From: CAVXTF01 sp963701375
Lineage (GTDB): Bacteria; Actinomycetota; Acidimicrobiia; Acidimicrobiales; CAVXTF01
Assembly: GCA_963701375.1 (NCBI GenBank)
Contig: CAVOZT010000004.1
Span: 1,302,001-1,366,000 of the forward strand
Reading direction: 5' to 3'
DNA: 64,000 bases
The position numbers were made by a program, and so were the translations under genes. This document shows, one piece after another, positions 17,162-26,309 of this stretch. Below the pieces are notes generated by a model. It saw nothing but the letters and a program-made list of their open reading frames with translations. It had not been told where the DNA came from and searched no databases. Numbering within the stretch: the stretch's first letter is position 1; every line of letters begins with the position of its first letter.

Positions 17162-17797
17162 GTGCTCGTCGAAATGCTGGTGCGAGCTTTCGACGACGAC
17201 CCGGTTGCGACTTTCATGTTTGCGAAAGAAGAGAGACGCTCGAGAGCTCTGAGGCGTTTCTTCAAGATCCAACTGCGCAGCGACTACCTCCGCTCGGGCG
17301 AGGTGTGGACGACCGAAGACCGATCGGGTGCTGCGATCTGGGGACCCCCGTCCAAGGCGCGTCCCGGACTTAGAGATCTGTTCCGCGTCATGCCGTTACT
17401 GCCGGAGCTGCTGCCACTGCGCCATATGCACCAGGCGCTGCGCGCTCTCTTCGTCGTCGAGTCGGAACGTCCCACGGTCCCTCACTGGTATCTGGCGACG
17501 TTGGGCACAGACCCGTCGGTCCAGGGACGGGGTGTCGGTTCGACTCTGCTTGCGTCGATGCTCGAGCGCGTCGATGCCGAGGGAACTCCGGTATACCTCG
17601 AATGCTCCAAGGAGCAGAACGTGTCGTTTTACTCCCGGTTCGGTTTCACCGTCACCAAAGAGCTGAACGCCGTCCAGGGCGGCCCGCGCATATGGCTCAT
17701 GTGGCGCGAGCCGCGCGGCGTTCTAACTCGTCGAGGAACCGCTCATTGGTGGACCAAGCGGGCCCATAGGCGGACCCTGCCCCATCGGCGCCCATGA
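17162..17797 (+). CDS. GNAT-family N-acetyltransferase
   Basis: 211 residues from GTG 17162. The acetyl-CoA binding signature is 'LATLGTDPSVQGRGVGSTLL' (R/Q-x-x-G-x-G/A), and the C-terminal 'YLECSKEQNVSFYSRFGFTV' is typical of GNATs. The start is uncertain: codons upstream ('QPLTATGTDTPVLVEML') look like the usual GNAT N-terminus, but no start codon exists between the in-frame stop at 17096 and GTG 17162. The last 75 bases overlap the convergent gene and encode a basic, non-conserved tail. The substrate is unknown. Confidence 0.82.
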   Translation: MLVEMLVRAFDDDPVATFMFAKEERRSRALRRFFKIQLRSDYLRSGEVWTTEDRSGAAIWGPPSKARPGLRDLFRVMPLLPELLPLRHMHQALRALFVVESERPTVPHWYLATLGTDPSVQGRGVGSTLLASMLERVDAEGTPVYLECSKEQNVSFYSRFGFTVTKELNAVQGGPRIWLMWREPRGVLTRRGTAHWWTKRAHRRTLPHRRP

Positions 17798-18400
17798 GCC
17801 GCGGTTTGCTTGGAGTGTGGTCGAGTCGACGAGCGTCTTCGCAGTGGCCGTACCTTTGGAGACGACAGCGACGATGCCGACCTTGTCGCCTTTCTTTACC
17901 GACGAGATTCCGCTTTCGCCACCGTTTACCGAAGTTCCAGAGTTGACGGTGTAACTGAGGGCGGTCTTGTCAGCGCTCGTCACGACGAGGTTCCAGGTGC
18001 TGCCCGAGACATTTGTGAGAGACGTCACGGTTCCTGTCTGTACCTCGATCGTCTCGTACCCGTTCGGCCCGTTGACCGTTGCCTCGCCGTGTAGGACGGA
18101 GCCCATTCCGCCGAACCCGAAACCGAATCCACCGAAGCCACGCCCGGAGAAATGTCGACCGGAAGGCCCATGCCAGGTCGGGGTGGGCGACGTCTTGGGG
18201 GAGCTTCCCCCTGAAGAGCCGCCGGTGGCGGCGCCGGCGAGCGCCGTGGCGCCGACCGCTACGCCCGCCGCCACACCTAGGCCGACTCCGATCTGCAGGA
18301 CCCGCCTCCACTGCGGGTTTGGACTTCTGGTGGCGACGCCGGGAACCGCCGGGTGCACACGCGGGACTGTTTCGCCGCTCTCCTCCGAGTGATGTTCCAT
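17723..18400 (-). CDS. Membrane-anchored Gly/Ser-rich protein with extracytoplasmic OB-like domain
   Basis: 225 residues from ATG 18400 (AGGAG 6 bases upstream). The N-terminal 35 residues are cytoplasmic and carry 'PNPQWRRVLQ'. One hydrophobic segment ('IGVGLGVAAGVAVGATALAG') is followed by a Gly/Ser/Pro spacer with a strongly Gly/Phe-rich stretch ('GRGFGGFGFGFGGMG'). A small domain then contains 'VQTGTVTSLTNVSGSTWNLV' and 'ISSVKKGDKVGIVAVVSKGT', a pattern seen in DUF5666-type proteins. Function is unknown. The 3' end overlaps the GNAT gene by 75 bases. Confidence 0.7.
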   Translation of the reverse strand: MEHHSEESGETVPRVHPAVPGVATRSPNPQWRRVLQIGVGLGVAAGVAVGATALAGAATGGSSGGSSPKTSPTPTWHGPSGRHFSGRGFGGFGFGFGGMGSVLHGEATVNGPNGYETIEVQTGTVTSLTNVSGSTWNLVVTSADKTALSYTVNSGTSVNGGESGISSVKKGDKVGIVAVVSKGTATAKTLVDSTTLQANRGSWAPMGQGPPMGPLGPPMSGSSTS

Positions 18401-18483
18401 CTGCGCTCCTAGTCGGGTGGAGTTCGCGTCCACAACCGCGAACAAGAAAAGATTAAAGATCCCAGCTGTGGCGGAGCTGTGAC

Positions 18484-19506
18484 TCAAGGTGAAATGTGAG
18501 CTCGGTCCCAGAGATTCGGACCTGAGTGCGCTCTCAGCCGTTGGGCGCCCCGACGGCGCGGGGTGAGCCTTCTGCTCCGGTCCTTCGCTTCTCCGAAGCG
18601 GGTCGAAGGCCCTCGGGAAGGCGGCCCGGGATCGAAGCCCGCTCTCTCAGCGTGGAGATGACGGCGCGGGCGGGAACAGAGGGCAGGCCGCGGCTTCGCG
18701 TCGCCAAGCCGACGTGGCGCTTTGCCATTCCGTTCGACGGTCACGAGCCGGACTCGTGACCTCAAGAATTCGGGCACGGCGGTGGACGGTAGAAGCGCGG
18801 GGCCGTGACCGTCGAATGCGAGAGACGCAAGCAGGCGTACGCCGTCCACCTCGATCAGCGGGCGCAGCCTGACTCCGGCCGGCTTGAGCGCCGCATCGAT
18901 CTCCGCGCGAAATGCGGTCCCTTGTGCAGGTAAGAGGAGCTCGAACCCCGCGAGGTCTTGCAGGGAGATCGCCGTACGCCCGGAGGTGGGATCGCACTCC
19001 GGCGTGGTGACGAGGACGATCTGCTCCTCGAACAGCGGCTCGCTCACGAGGTCGCGGCCCGGTACCGGGTGGGTCAGCACTGCGAGATCCAGCCTGCCGG
19101 ACGCGAGTTGCGGCTCGAGACCCGACGACGGTCCTTCGGTGACGACGAGCCTCAGCCTGGGGTGGCTCGACGAGAGGTCCGCTAGCAGGGCCGGTACGAG
19201 CCACCTCGCAGTGGTGCCGATCATTCCTACCCGGACAGTCCCCGTTACCTCGGCCCGCAGCGCTCCGACGTCTGTTGCCAGCGCTTCGAGCTCGGAGAGC
19301 ACCCGGTACGCCCGAGCGAGAGCGAGCTCTCCCTCCTCTGTCAGGCGCCCGGCGCCCCTGTCCACGAGGGTGGCGGACAGCTCTTTCTCCAACCGGGCGA
19401 CATGAGCAGACACGTTGGACTGGACGGTGCCCAGGTGGTCCGCCGCCGCAGAGAAGGACCCCTGTTCGGCCACGGCCACCAGTACCTGCAGGTGCCTGAG
19501 CTCCAT
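18484..19506 (-). pseudogene. LysR-family transcriptional regulator, frameshifted near the C-terminus
   Basis: ATG 19506. The N-terminal winged helix is clear ('MELRHLQVLVAVAEQGSFSA', 'QSNVSAHVARLEKELSATLV'), as is the periplasmic-binding-like effector domain ('VRVGMIGTTARWLVPALLAD'). After 'RVRLVTVER' the frame becomes a basic, unlikely tail ending at 18484. Removing one base near 18728 joins the frame that reads 'MAKRHVGLATRSRGLPSVPA' and 'RAVISTLRERASIPGRLPE', a normal LysR C-terminus, ending at 18534. The corrected length is about 323 residues. The target gene is unknown; the HAD-PlsC gene is divergent, 241 bases away. Confidence 0.85.
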
Positions 19507-19528
19507 CACATATTGTGATACCACATAT
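19507..19528. promoter_or_regulatory. Candidate LysR binding site upstream of its own gene
   Basis: CACATAT occurs twice (19507-19513 and 19522-19528, start to start 15 bases apart) directly before the LysR start codon. The interval contains the AT-rich interrupted dyad ATATTGTGATA that fits a T-N11-A type site. It would allow autoregulation. Supported by sequence pattern only. Confidence 0.35.
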
Positions 19529-19734
19529 CTGCAATAGCTGTTTGACTGATCGGTCGGCGAGGAGCAAAATGTCTGAAGACCACAGGTTGCCGGGCGTTCC
19601 CCTCCGAGCCCTGTGTTGTCGCCGCGAAGGGACCGGTTCCCCCTCCGGTCCCTTTGCCGCGTAAGGGCTCTGATAGGCGAGGAACACGGCGTCCAAGCGA
19701 GGTGCATTAGCGCCAAGGATTCCTGTGTGTGCCG

Positions 19735-19740
19735 TAACGT
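19735..19740 (+). promoter_or_regulatory. -10 element (TAACGT) for leaderless transcription of the HAD-PlsC gene
   Basis: TAACGT ends exactly 7 bases before GTG 19748, and the gene has no Shine-Dalgarno site. This is the same arrangement seen before the DUF4031, TetR (32574) and HxlR genes. No good -35 is visible. Confidence 0.45.
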
Positions 19741-19747
19741 CTCGGTC

Positions 19748-21277
19748 GTGACCACCTCATCGGACTCTGCCACCGAGGTGAGTGAAGCGCACCGGAACGT
19801 GAACGGATCTGCCGCCGGCACTGCCTCCGGAACGGCGCGCAGCCGAGAGCAGACCTCATCCGGCGCAACCTCCCGGTCTGCAGTTTTCGTCGACTTGGAC
19901 CGCACCCTGCTTCGCGGTGCGAGCGGGCCGGTGATCGACGCAGCATTACGAGCCGAGGGTCTCTTAGACGGGCGCCCGAGGTTGCCGGCGGGAAGCCTCT
20001 TGTACGGCTTGTACGACCTGCTCGGAGAGAGCCTTCCGATGATGGCGCTCGTTCGCGGTGCAGCTCAGTTCGTTTCGGGGTGGTCGGAGTCCGCGTTCCG
20101 CCGTGCCGGCGAGTTGGCGGCTCCGCTGCTTCTCGAGATGGTGCAGCCGTTCGCACGAGGTGTCCTCGACGAGCATCGACAAGAGGGTCGTTTGCTCGTA
20201 CTCGCTACCACCACGCCGGCCGACATGGTCGCTCCTCTCGTAGATGCCCTCGGCTTCGACGGTCTCGTCGCGACACGGTACGCGCGAGCCGGAGGCGTAC
20301 TTTCCGGAGGGATTGACGGCGATTTCGTATGGGGCCTCGGCAAGCTTTCAGCCGTCCGCCGATTCGCCAAGAGCTCCTCGATCGACATGTCGACGAGCCA
20401 TGCCTACTCGGACAGCGTCTACGACGCACCGCTGCTCCGTTCAGTAGGACATCCGCACGCTCTCAAACCAGATGCCAGGCTGCGCGTGTTGGCCGCGGCG
20501 TTGCGCTGGCCGGTCGAGTACTGGGACCGCCCACCCGGGGTACCGAAGATTGCAGGTCGCGAGCCGTACCACGTTCTGCGGATGGTGGTCCGTCCCGAGG
20601 CGTTCCCATACGCCCGATTCGACATCTCGGGAGTGGATCGGATACCCGCATCGGGACCGGTGCTCGTGGCCGCCAATCACCGCAGTTACTTCGACGTCGC
20701 CGCTCTGGCTCTGGTCGCTGCGAGTCTCGGGCGTCCGGTCCGGTTCCTTGCAAAGCGTGAGCTCTTCGACGCGCCCGTGATCGGTCAGTTGGCTCGCGCT
20801 CTCGGAGGCATACCTGTCGACCGCGGGACCGGCTCCGATCGTCCACTTCGCGAGGCGACTCGAGCGTTGCAAGCGGGAGAGGTCGTGGTCATCCTCCCTC
20901 AGGGCACGATTCCTCGAGGGCCTGCATTCTTCGACCCCGAGCTTCGGGGCCGCACGGGCGCCGCTCGGCTCGCCAAGGCGACGGGCGTACCGGTCGTGCC
21001 GATCGGGATCTGGGGAACCGAGCGTGTATGGCCGCGATCTTCGAGAGTCCCCAACATGACCACTCTCGGCCACCCGCCGAAGGTGAGGGTCAGGGTCGGC
21101 CGCCCGATGGACCTGTCAGGCCCCGACGCAGCCAAGGAAACGGAGCGCTTGATGAGCGCGATAACAGCTCTCCTTCCGAAAGAAGCTCGAAAGAGCCACG
21201 AGCCCACGGCACAAGAGCTCAAGAGCACCTATCCGCCTGGACGGGGAAGCACGAGCGCCGCACACAAAGACGGATGA
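19748..21277 (+). CDS. HAD-IB phosphatase fused to 1-acylglycerol-3-phosphate acyltransferase
   Basis: 509 residues from GTG 19748. Residues about 40-265 form a HAD-IB domain with the nucleophile motif 'FVDLDRTLLRG' intact and 'YSDSVYDAPLLRSVGHPHAL' as motif IV. Residues about 290-490 are a PlsC-type acyltransferase with the HX4D motif in 'VAANHRSYFDVAALAL', 'PQGTIPRG' as the EGTR-like block, and 'GVPVVPIGIWGTERVWP'. Bifunctional proteins of this layout occur across Actinomycetota and are thought to act in phospholipid or lysophospholipid metabolism at the membrane. The stop overlaps the MurT-GatD start (ATGA), suggesting co-production. Confidence 0.9.
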   Translation: MTTSSDSATEVSEAHRNVNGSAAGTASGTARSREQTSSGATSRSAVFVDLDRTLLRGASGPVIDAALRAEGLLDGRPRLPAGSLLYGLYDLLGESLPMMALVRGAAQFVSGWSESAFRRAGELAAPLLLEMVQPFARGVLDEHRQEGRLLVLATTTPADMVAPLVDALGFDGLVATRYARAGGVLSGGIDGDFVWGLGKLSAVRRFAKSSSIDMSTSHAYSDSVYDAPLLRSVGHPHALKPDARLRVLAAALRWPVEYWDRPPGVPKIAGREPYHVLRMVVRPEAFPYARFDISGVDRIPASGPVLVAANHRSYFDVAALALVAASLGRPVRFLAKRELFDAPVIGQLARALGGIPVDRGTGSDRPLREATRALQAGEVVVILPQGTIPRGPAFFDPELRGRTGAARLAKATGVPVVPIGIWGTERVWPRSSRVPNMTTLGHPPKVRVRVGRPMDLSGPDAAKETERLMSAITALLPKEARKSHEPTAQELKSTYPPGRGSTSAAHKDG

Positions 21278-23487
21278 CCGGCGAGCCCGGCGATCGCCCC
21301 GTAGCACGCGGGAGCGGGCGGTCGCTCGTTGCAGCCGCCGCCACTGTCGCCGTGGGAGAGGTTTCTCGGCGCCTTGGGCTCGGAAGCGGGTCCGTGATCG
21401 GCGGGCGTGTCGGGCTCGTGATCGATCCGGGACTGGTGAGCCGCCTTGCCGCCGGACGACGGTGCGCTCTCGTGAGCGGGACCAACGGCAAGACCACGAC
21501 AACCAGATTGCTCGCTGCAGCGTTGGGTGGGCCTGGCGCGGTCGCGACCTCCTCGGCTGGGGCGAATCTGCCGGCCGGTCTCGCGGCCGCACTTGCGTCG
21601 GCTCCCCCCGGGGCGCCGGCGGTGCTCGAGGTCGACGAGGGGTACCTCGGGAGCGTGGCTCGCGCCGTCTCCGCCGAAGTTCTCGTACTTCTCAACTTGT
21701 CGCGCGATCAGCTCGATCGTGTCAACGAAGTCCGCATGGTCGCGCAACGCTGGCGCGACGCGATCACGCAGATGCGCGAAGTCACCGTTGTGGCCAACGC
21801 AGACGACCCTCTCGTGGTTTGGGCGACCGGATCAGGAGAACCGAAGTCGTCCGGCGGTCCGCGGGTGATCTTCGTGGCGGCTGGTGAGCTGTGGCGTGAC
21901 GACGCAACCGGGTGCCCTTCGTGCGGCGGCCGCATCATCTTTGATCAGCATGGAGGTTGGACCTGCACTTGCGGCTTCTCGCGTCCCGAGCCAGACGCAC
22001 GATTGACACCGTCGGGCCTGGAACTGTCCGACGGTCGCGTCCTGCCGATCTCGTTGTCATTGCCCGCCCGCTGCAACCGATCGAACGCGGCCATGGCGGC
22101 GGTTGCCGCCGGAGCACTCGGGACCGACGAAGCTGAAGCGCTCGAAGCGATGCGATCGGTCAGCGAAGTCGAGGGACGATTCTCGACCGTCGGCTACCAA
22201 GGCGTCAACGTACGGTTGCTCCTGGCCAAGAACCCCGCGGGCTGGGCGGAGCTTTTGGATCTGCTCGACCACTCGCGGACTCCTGTCGTAATCGGCATAA
22301 ATTCCCGGATAGCTGACGGGCACGATCCGTCCTGGCTCTGGGACGTCCCATTCGAGGAGCTGTCCGGCAGGTCGCTCGTAGCTACAGGCGAGCGATCCAG
22401 GGATCTGGCGGTTCGTCTCAAGTACGCGGGCCTGAGACACCAGGTCGTATCCGAACAGGGGTTGGCTCTGCTGGCGCCGCGGGCTTCAGCCGTGGACTAT
22501 GTCGGTAACTACACGGCCTTCCAGCAACTGCGCCGAACCATTTCGCGACGGCGATCCTCGCGGCCACCGAGAGTCGAAAAGCCTTCGTCGAGCTCGGCAA
22601 ACGGCACCTACGACGGTGCGGACGTTCCTGTCGCGGTCGAAGCCGACTCGATGGTCGCCCGCCCTGGTGCCCTATCCGCATTTGGGTCGGCACCGAGTCG
22701 GGATTCGGCGCTTCGAATCGCGATCGTCCATCCCGACCTGCTCGGCACCTACGGCGACGGTGGAAACGGGAGGGTGCTCGCGTGCCGCGCAGCGTGGAGA
22801 GGGTGGCCCGTGGAGCTCGTGTTGGCCCGCTCCGACAAGCCCCTTCCAACGGCGGACATTTACTGCCTCGGCGGCGGCGAGGACGCCCCGCAGGTCGAAT
22901 CCGCCGCGCTGTTGTCAAAGAGTGTCCTCGCGCACGCGGTGGACTCCGGGGCGGTCGTTCTCGCAGTATGCGCAGGATTCCAGGTGGTCGGGACCGCCTT
23001 TGCGGATTCGGAAGGGGGGCGCTGCGACGGGATCGGCCTCATCGACGTCGTGACGACCAAAGGTCGAGGCAGACGATGCGTTGGCGAGGTCGTCTCGGTC
23101 CCCGAGCAGCGAACGATCGCGGGGGTGATCCAGAAGACTCTCACCGGATTCGAGAACCACTCCGGTGTCACGTGCCTCGGTGCGGGCATCGAACCGTTAG
23201 GGCGCGTCCGTTCCGGCACAGGTAACGGCGACGGTCTTGGCACCGAGGGGGCGAGGAGCGGCCGCGTGATCGGCACTTACATGCACGGACCGGCGCTCGC
23301 TCGCAACCCCGCGCTCGCCGACGCACTGTTGTCCATGGCGACCGGGACGCCTCCGGTGTCGCTCGACGACGAAGAGGAGGAGGCTCTCAGGGCTGCACGT
23401 CTGTTGCACTCGGGCAAGGAGGGCCGATCGGGTCTGTCCGATCGCGCCCGGGTGTTCGCCAAGCTCATCGGCTCGCGCGCGTCTTGA
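21274..23487 (+). CDS. Single-chain lipid II isoglutaminyl synthase (MurT ligase fused to GatD glutaminase)
   Basis: 737 residues from ATG 21274. Residues about 1-420 are MurT: Walker P-loop 'VSGTNGKTTTTRLLAAAL', central Mur ligase block, a four-Cys zinc ribbon ('CPSCGGRIIF' and 'WTCTCGF'), and the C-terminal 'VDYVGNYTAFQQLRR'. A Ser/Arg-rich linker of about 60 residues leads to GatD, a class I amidotransferase: 'RIAIVHPDLLGTYGDGGNGR', catalytic Cys in 'VLAVCAGFQVVG', His in 'GTYMHGPALARNP'. The enzyme amidates D-Glu of lipid II to D-isoglutamine. In characterised bacteria MurT and GatD are separate subunits; here they form one chain. Confidence 0.93.
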   Translation: MTGEPGDRPVARGSGRSLVAAAATVAVGEVSRRLGLGSGSVIGGRVGLVIDPGLVSRLAAGRRCALVSGTNGKTTTTRLLAAALGGPGAVATSSAGANLPAGLAAALASAPPGAPAVLEVDEGYLGSVARAVSAEVLVLLNLSRDQLDRVNEVRMVAQRWRDAITQMREVTVVANADDPLVVWATGSGEPKSSGGPRVIFVAAGELWRDDATGCPSCGGRIIFDQHGGWTCTCGFSRPEPDARLTPSGLELSDGRVLPISLSLPARCNRSNAAMAAVAAGALGTDEAEALEAMRSVSEVEGRFSTVGYQGVNVRLLLAKNPAGWAELLDLLDHSRTPVVIGINSRIADGHDPSWLWDVPFEELSGRSLVATGERSRDLAVRLKYAGLRHQVVSEQGLALLAPRASAVDYVGNYTAFQQLRRTISRRRSSRPPRVEKPSSSSANGTYDGADVPVAVEADSMVARPGALSAFGSAPSRDSALRIAIVHPDLLGTYGDGGNGRVLACRAAWRGWPVELVLARSDKPLPTADIYCLGGGEDAPQVESAALLSKSVLAHAVDSGAVVLAVCAGFQVVGTAFADSEGGRCDGIGLIDVVTTKGRGRRCVGEVVSVPEQRTIAGVIQKTLTGFENHSGVTCLGAGIEPLGRVRSGTGNGDGLGTEGARSGRVIGTYMHGPALARNPALADALLSMATGTPPVSLDDEEEEALRAARLLHSGKEGRSGLSDRARVFAKLIGSRAS

Positions 23488-23570
23488 GCCACTCGCAAGG
23501 CCAAACGTATGGCACGGTTCACAGCGTGTTCAAAGGGTTCTCACAGAAACATTGGTCAAACTCTGCACCC

Positions 23571-24413
23571 ATGGCGGCTTCAGCTCCTGCCCAGGCGCGC
23601 GTCTTGGTCGTGGACGACGAGCAGAGCATCACGGACCTGTTGGCGATGGCTCTGCGTTACGAAGGACTCGAGGTCAGGGTGGCCCATACCGCCCGCGAGG
23701 CTCTGGAGCGAGTCGACGACTTCAGGCCGCATCTGATGGTGCTCGATGTGATGCTCCCGGACCTGAGTGGGTTCGAGGTCATGCAGAGGGTTGCACGAGA
23801 CCGGCCGTCAGCTCCGGTCCCGGTGCTCTTCTTGACGGCGAGGGATGCGCTCGACGACAAGTTGCGTGGGTTCACGCTTGGCGGCGACGACTACATGACC
23901 AAGCCATTCAGCATCGAAGAATTGATCGTCCGGGTGCGGGCGATCCTGAGACGCGTGCACGGAGGCCAGGACTCCGACGGGGTGCTTGCTCTCGGCGACC
24001 TGGAGCTCGACGAGGAGAGCCACGTGGTTCGCCGGGGCGACACTGTGATCGACCTCACACCGACGGAATTCAAACTGTTGCACTATCTGCTTCTGAATTC
24101 GGGCCGGGTGGTGTCGAAGGCGCAGATCCTCGACCGGGTGTGGAACTACGACTTCGGCGGCAACGCCAACGTGGTCGAGATCTACGTGAGCTACCTCCGC
24201 AAGAAGATCGACAGCCTCGGTCCTGCGCTCATTCATACCGTCAGGGGAGTGGGCTACAGCCTGCCGCGCCAAACCGGAGTGAGCAGTGACCCTCCGGACG
24301 CGCCTGCTGATCGTTCTCGTAGGGATCGTCCTCATCGGTTTGCTCGTGTCGGGCATAGTCACCTACAAGTCACTCGAGAGCTTCTTGGTGAGCCGGCTCG
24401 ACCAACAGCTTGA
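23571..24413 (+). CDS. OmpR-family response regulator
   Basis: 280 residues from ATG 23571. The receiver domain has the acidic pair 'VVDDEQ', phospho-Asp in 'LMVLDVMLPDLSGFEVM' and Lys in 'DDYMTKPFSIEELIVR'. The winged-helix output domain ends with 'VWNYDFGGNANVVEIYVSYL' and 'RGVGYSLPRQ'. Beyond that, 42 non-conserved residues overlap the kinase gene by 128 bases. One extra base near 24265 would instead end the protein at TGA 24287-24289, overlapping the kinase start as GTGA, so the real end may be there. It resembles mycobacterial TrcR/MprA-type regulators. Confidence 0.9.
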   Translation: MAASAPAQARVLVVDDEQSITDLLAMALRYEGLEVRVAHTAREALERVDDFRPHLMVLDVMLPDLSGFEVMQRVARDRPSAPVPVLFLTARDALDDKLRGFTLGGDDYMTKPFSIEELIVRVRAILRRVHGGQDSDGVLALGDLELDEESHVVRRGDTVIDLTPTEFKLLHYLLLNSGRVVSKAQILDRVWNYDFGGNANVVEIYVSYLRKKIDSLGPALIHTVRGVGYSLPRQTGVSSDPPDAPADRSRRDRPHRFARVGHSHLQVTRELLGEPARPTA

Positions 24414-25824
24414 GAACTCGCCCAATCAGGCTTATCGCGCCCTGAATCAGTGCATCGGGATCGGAACGATCCAGTGCGCTACCAATGTTCCTGCCGTCCC
24501 CCCCGGTACCTTCGGTCAGCTACGCGCCAACGGTGGCTCGACGTATTCGGCATGGTTCTTACTTCCTACGACGAGAGAACCGGCTCAGCCCGTTCTGCCC
24601 GCCAATCCGCCGGTCTCGAGCACACAAAACCCGACGATCTTCTCGGTCGTCAGCTCGAGCGGGCTCACCTACCGTGCCATTGCCGTCGAGGTCGCCGGCC
24701 CTGAGCTTCCCGCCGGCGGCGTCGTCGTTGTCGCGGTCCCTCTCACTGAGGTGGATCAGACCCTCGATCGGCTGCTTCTGGTCGAGCTGCTCGTCTCGGG
24801 GGGCGTCTTGCTGCTGCTAGGTGCGCTCGCCTGGTGGATCGTCCGCGCGGGACTTCGCCCATTGGACGAGATGGCGACGACGGCAGGTGCAATCGCGGCC
24901 GGCGACCTGACGCAACGGGTCCCGGCGGGAGACACAGGGACCGAAGTGGGTCGCCTCGGCCAGGCCCTGAACGTCATGCTCGGGGAGATCGAGGAGTCGT
25001 TCGCCGCTCGCAAAGCGTCCGAGGAGCGCCTGCGGCGCTTTCTTGCTGACGCATCTCACGAGCTGCGCACTCCTCTCACGTCGATCCGCGGCTACGCCGA
25101 GATGTTCGACAGGGGGGCACGAGACAGACCGGAGGATCTGGCAACGTCCATGCGGCACATTCGACAGGATGCTGATCGAATGAGCAATCTCGTCAACGAC
25201 CTTCTCGTTCTCGCGCGCCTCGACCGGGAACGACCTCTTGCTCACGAGCGCGTCGACCTGCGCGAAGTTCTCGAGCCGGCGGTTGCCGACATGTCGGTGC
25301 GCGAACCGAAACGGGCGGTGGAACTGACCGCGCCCGAGCATGCCGTCGTCGCCGGCGACGCGAACCGACTCCGTCAGGTAGTCGACAACCTTCTCGTCAA
25401 TGCGGTCAGCCATACGCCGGCAGGGACGCCGATCGAAGTAGGGCTGCGCCGCGACGGCGACTCGGCGGTGATCAGCGTCCACGATCACGGCCCTGGGATC
25501 CCTGCTGAAGAGAGCAGCAGGATCTTCGAGCCTTTCTACCGGTCAGATCCTTCGCGCTCGAGGGCCACAGGTGGCGAGGGGCTCGGGCTTGCCATCGTCC
25601 AGACAATCGTCCACGCGCACGGAGGCAAGGTCGGGGTCGGAACAGCGGGCGGCGGCGGAGCGAGGTTCTGGGTTCGCCTTCCTCTTGCGTCGCGCGAGGG
25701 TGAGGGGAACAGCACAGCACGCGGTCGCACGGCTCGTGCGGAATCCTCAGCGGATGGCGCGGAGAATGGCGCCGCGCCAGACGCCGGCACCGTTCCTGTC
25801 GTCCGACCCTCCTCAGACGAATAG
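24286..25824 (+). CDS. Two-component sensor histidine kinase
   Basis: 512 residues from GTG 24286. TM1 lies at residues 5-27 ('LLIVLVGIVLIGLLVSGIV'), an extracytoplasmic sensor of about 130 residues follows, TM2 is near 165-190 ('LLVSGGVLLLLGALAWWIV'), then a HAMP linker, the H-box 'DASHELRTPLTSIRGYAEMF', N-box 'VVDNLLVNAVSHTP', G1 'DHGPGIP' and G2 'GGEGLGLAIVQTIV'. All catalytic boxes are intact. It forms the partner of the upstream regulator. The C-terminal 45 residues are a low-complexity Ala/Glu/Arg tail. The signal is unknown; the position after cell-wall genes hints at an envelope cue. Confidence 0.93.
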   Translation: MTLRTRLLIVLVGIVLIGLLVSGIVTYKSLESFLVSRLDQQLENSPNQAYRALNQCIGIGTIQCATNVPAVPPGTFGQLRANGGSTYSAWFLLPTTREPAQPVLPANPPVSSTQNPTIFSVVSSSGLTYRAIAVEVAGPELPAGGVVVVAVPLTEVDQTLDRLLLVELLVSGGVLLLLGALAWWIVRAGLRPLDEMATTAGAIAAGDLTQRVPAGDTGTEVGRLGQALNVMLGEIEESFAARKASEERLRRFLADASHELRTPLTSIRGYAEMFDRGARDRPEDLATSMRHIRQDADRMSNLVNDLLVLARLDRERPLAHERVDLREVLEPAVADMSVREPKRAVELTAPEHAVVAGDANRLRQVVDNLLVNAVSHTPAGTPIEVGLRRDGDSAVISVHDHGPGIPAEESSRIFEPFYRSDPSRSRATGGEGLGLAIVQTIVHAHGGKVGVGTAGGGGARFWVRLPLASREGEGNSTARGRTARAESSADGAENGAAPDAGTVPVVRPSSDE

Positions 25825-25847
25825 GTCGCCGCCGGGCAAGATTGCGG

Positions 25848-26276
25848 TCAGTGCACGCAGAACTCGTTTCCCTCCGGGTCGTTCATCACGATGCAGTACT
25901 CCCCGTTGTCGTCGAGCGTTCTCTGCTTGTGGGCACCGAGCGAAACCAGACGTTCCGTCTCGGCGTCCACCACGCCTCGCCGATCGGCGGCGGGCACCCC
26001 AACTCCACAGTTCACGTCCAGGTGCACGCGGTTCTTGGCGACCTTCGGTTCAGGAACGCGCTGGAAGAACAGCCTCGGCAGCCGCCCCTCGGGATCCACT
26101 ACGGCCGATGCCGAGTCCCACTTCTCTTCGGGCACACCTATGGAGGCGAGGAACGACTCCCACGAATCGTGTCCTTCGGGCGGAGGTTGCTTCACGTACC
26201 CGAGGGCGGCCGCCCAGAAGTCGGCGAGCTTGTCAGGGTCCGCGGCATCGAACGTCACTTGGAATCCGGTGGTCAT
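25848..26276 (-). CDS. VOC-family glyoxalase-like protein
   Basis: 142 residues. 'FQVTFDAADPDKLADFWAAA' at the N-terminus and 'DPEGNEFCVH' at the end are typical of glyoxalase-like single-chain proteins of actinobacteria, with two beta-alpha-beta modules ('NRVHLDVNCGV' starts the second). Members coordinate a divalent metal and act on small molecules or bind drugs. Substrate unknown. It is convergent with the histidine kinase gene (23 bases apart). Confidence 0.85.
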   Translation of the reverse strand: MTTGFQVTFDAADPDKLADFWAAALGYVKQPPPEGHDSWESFLASIGVPEEKWDSASAVVDPEGRLPRLFFQRVPEPKVAKNRVHLDVNCGVGVPAADRRGVVDAETERLVSLGAHKQRTLDDNGEYCIVMNDPEGNEFCVH

Positions 26277-26309
26277 CGGTTTTCCTTCCCTGTTCTCATG
26301 ACGGGGTGC

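Noticed and set aside
23552..24289. 245-codon frame parallel to the response regulator
   Set aside because: Only its final few codons could matter, as a possible true end of the regulator; the rest is a shadow.
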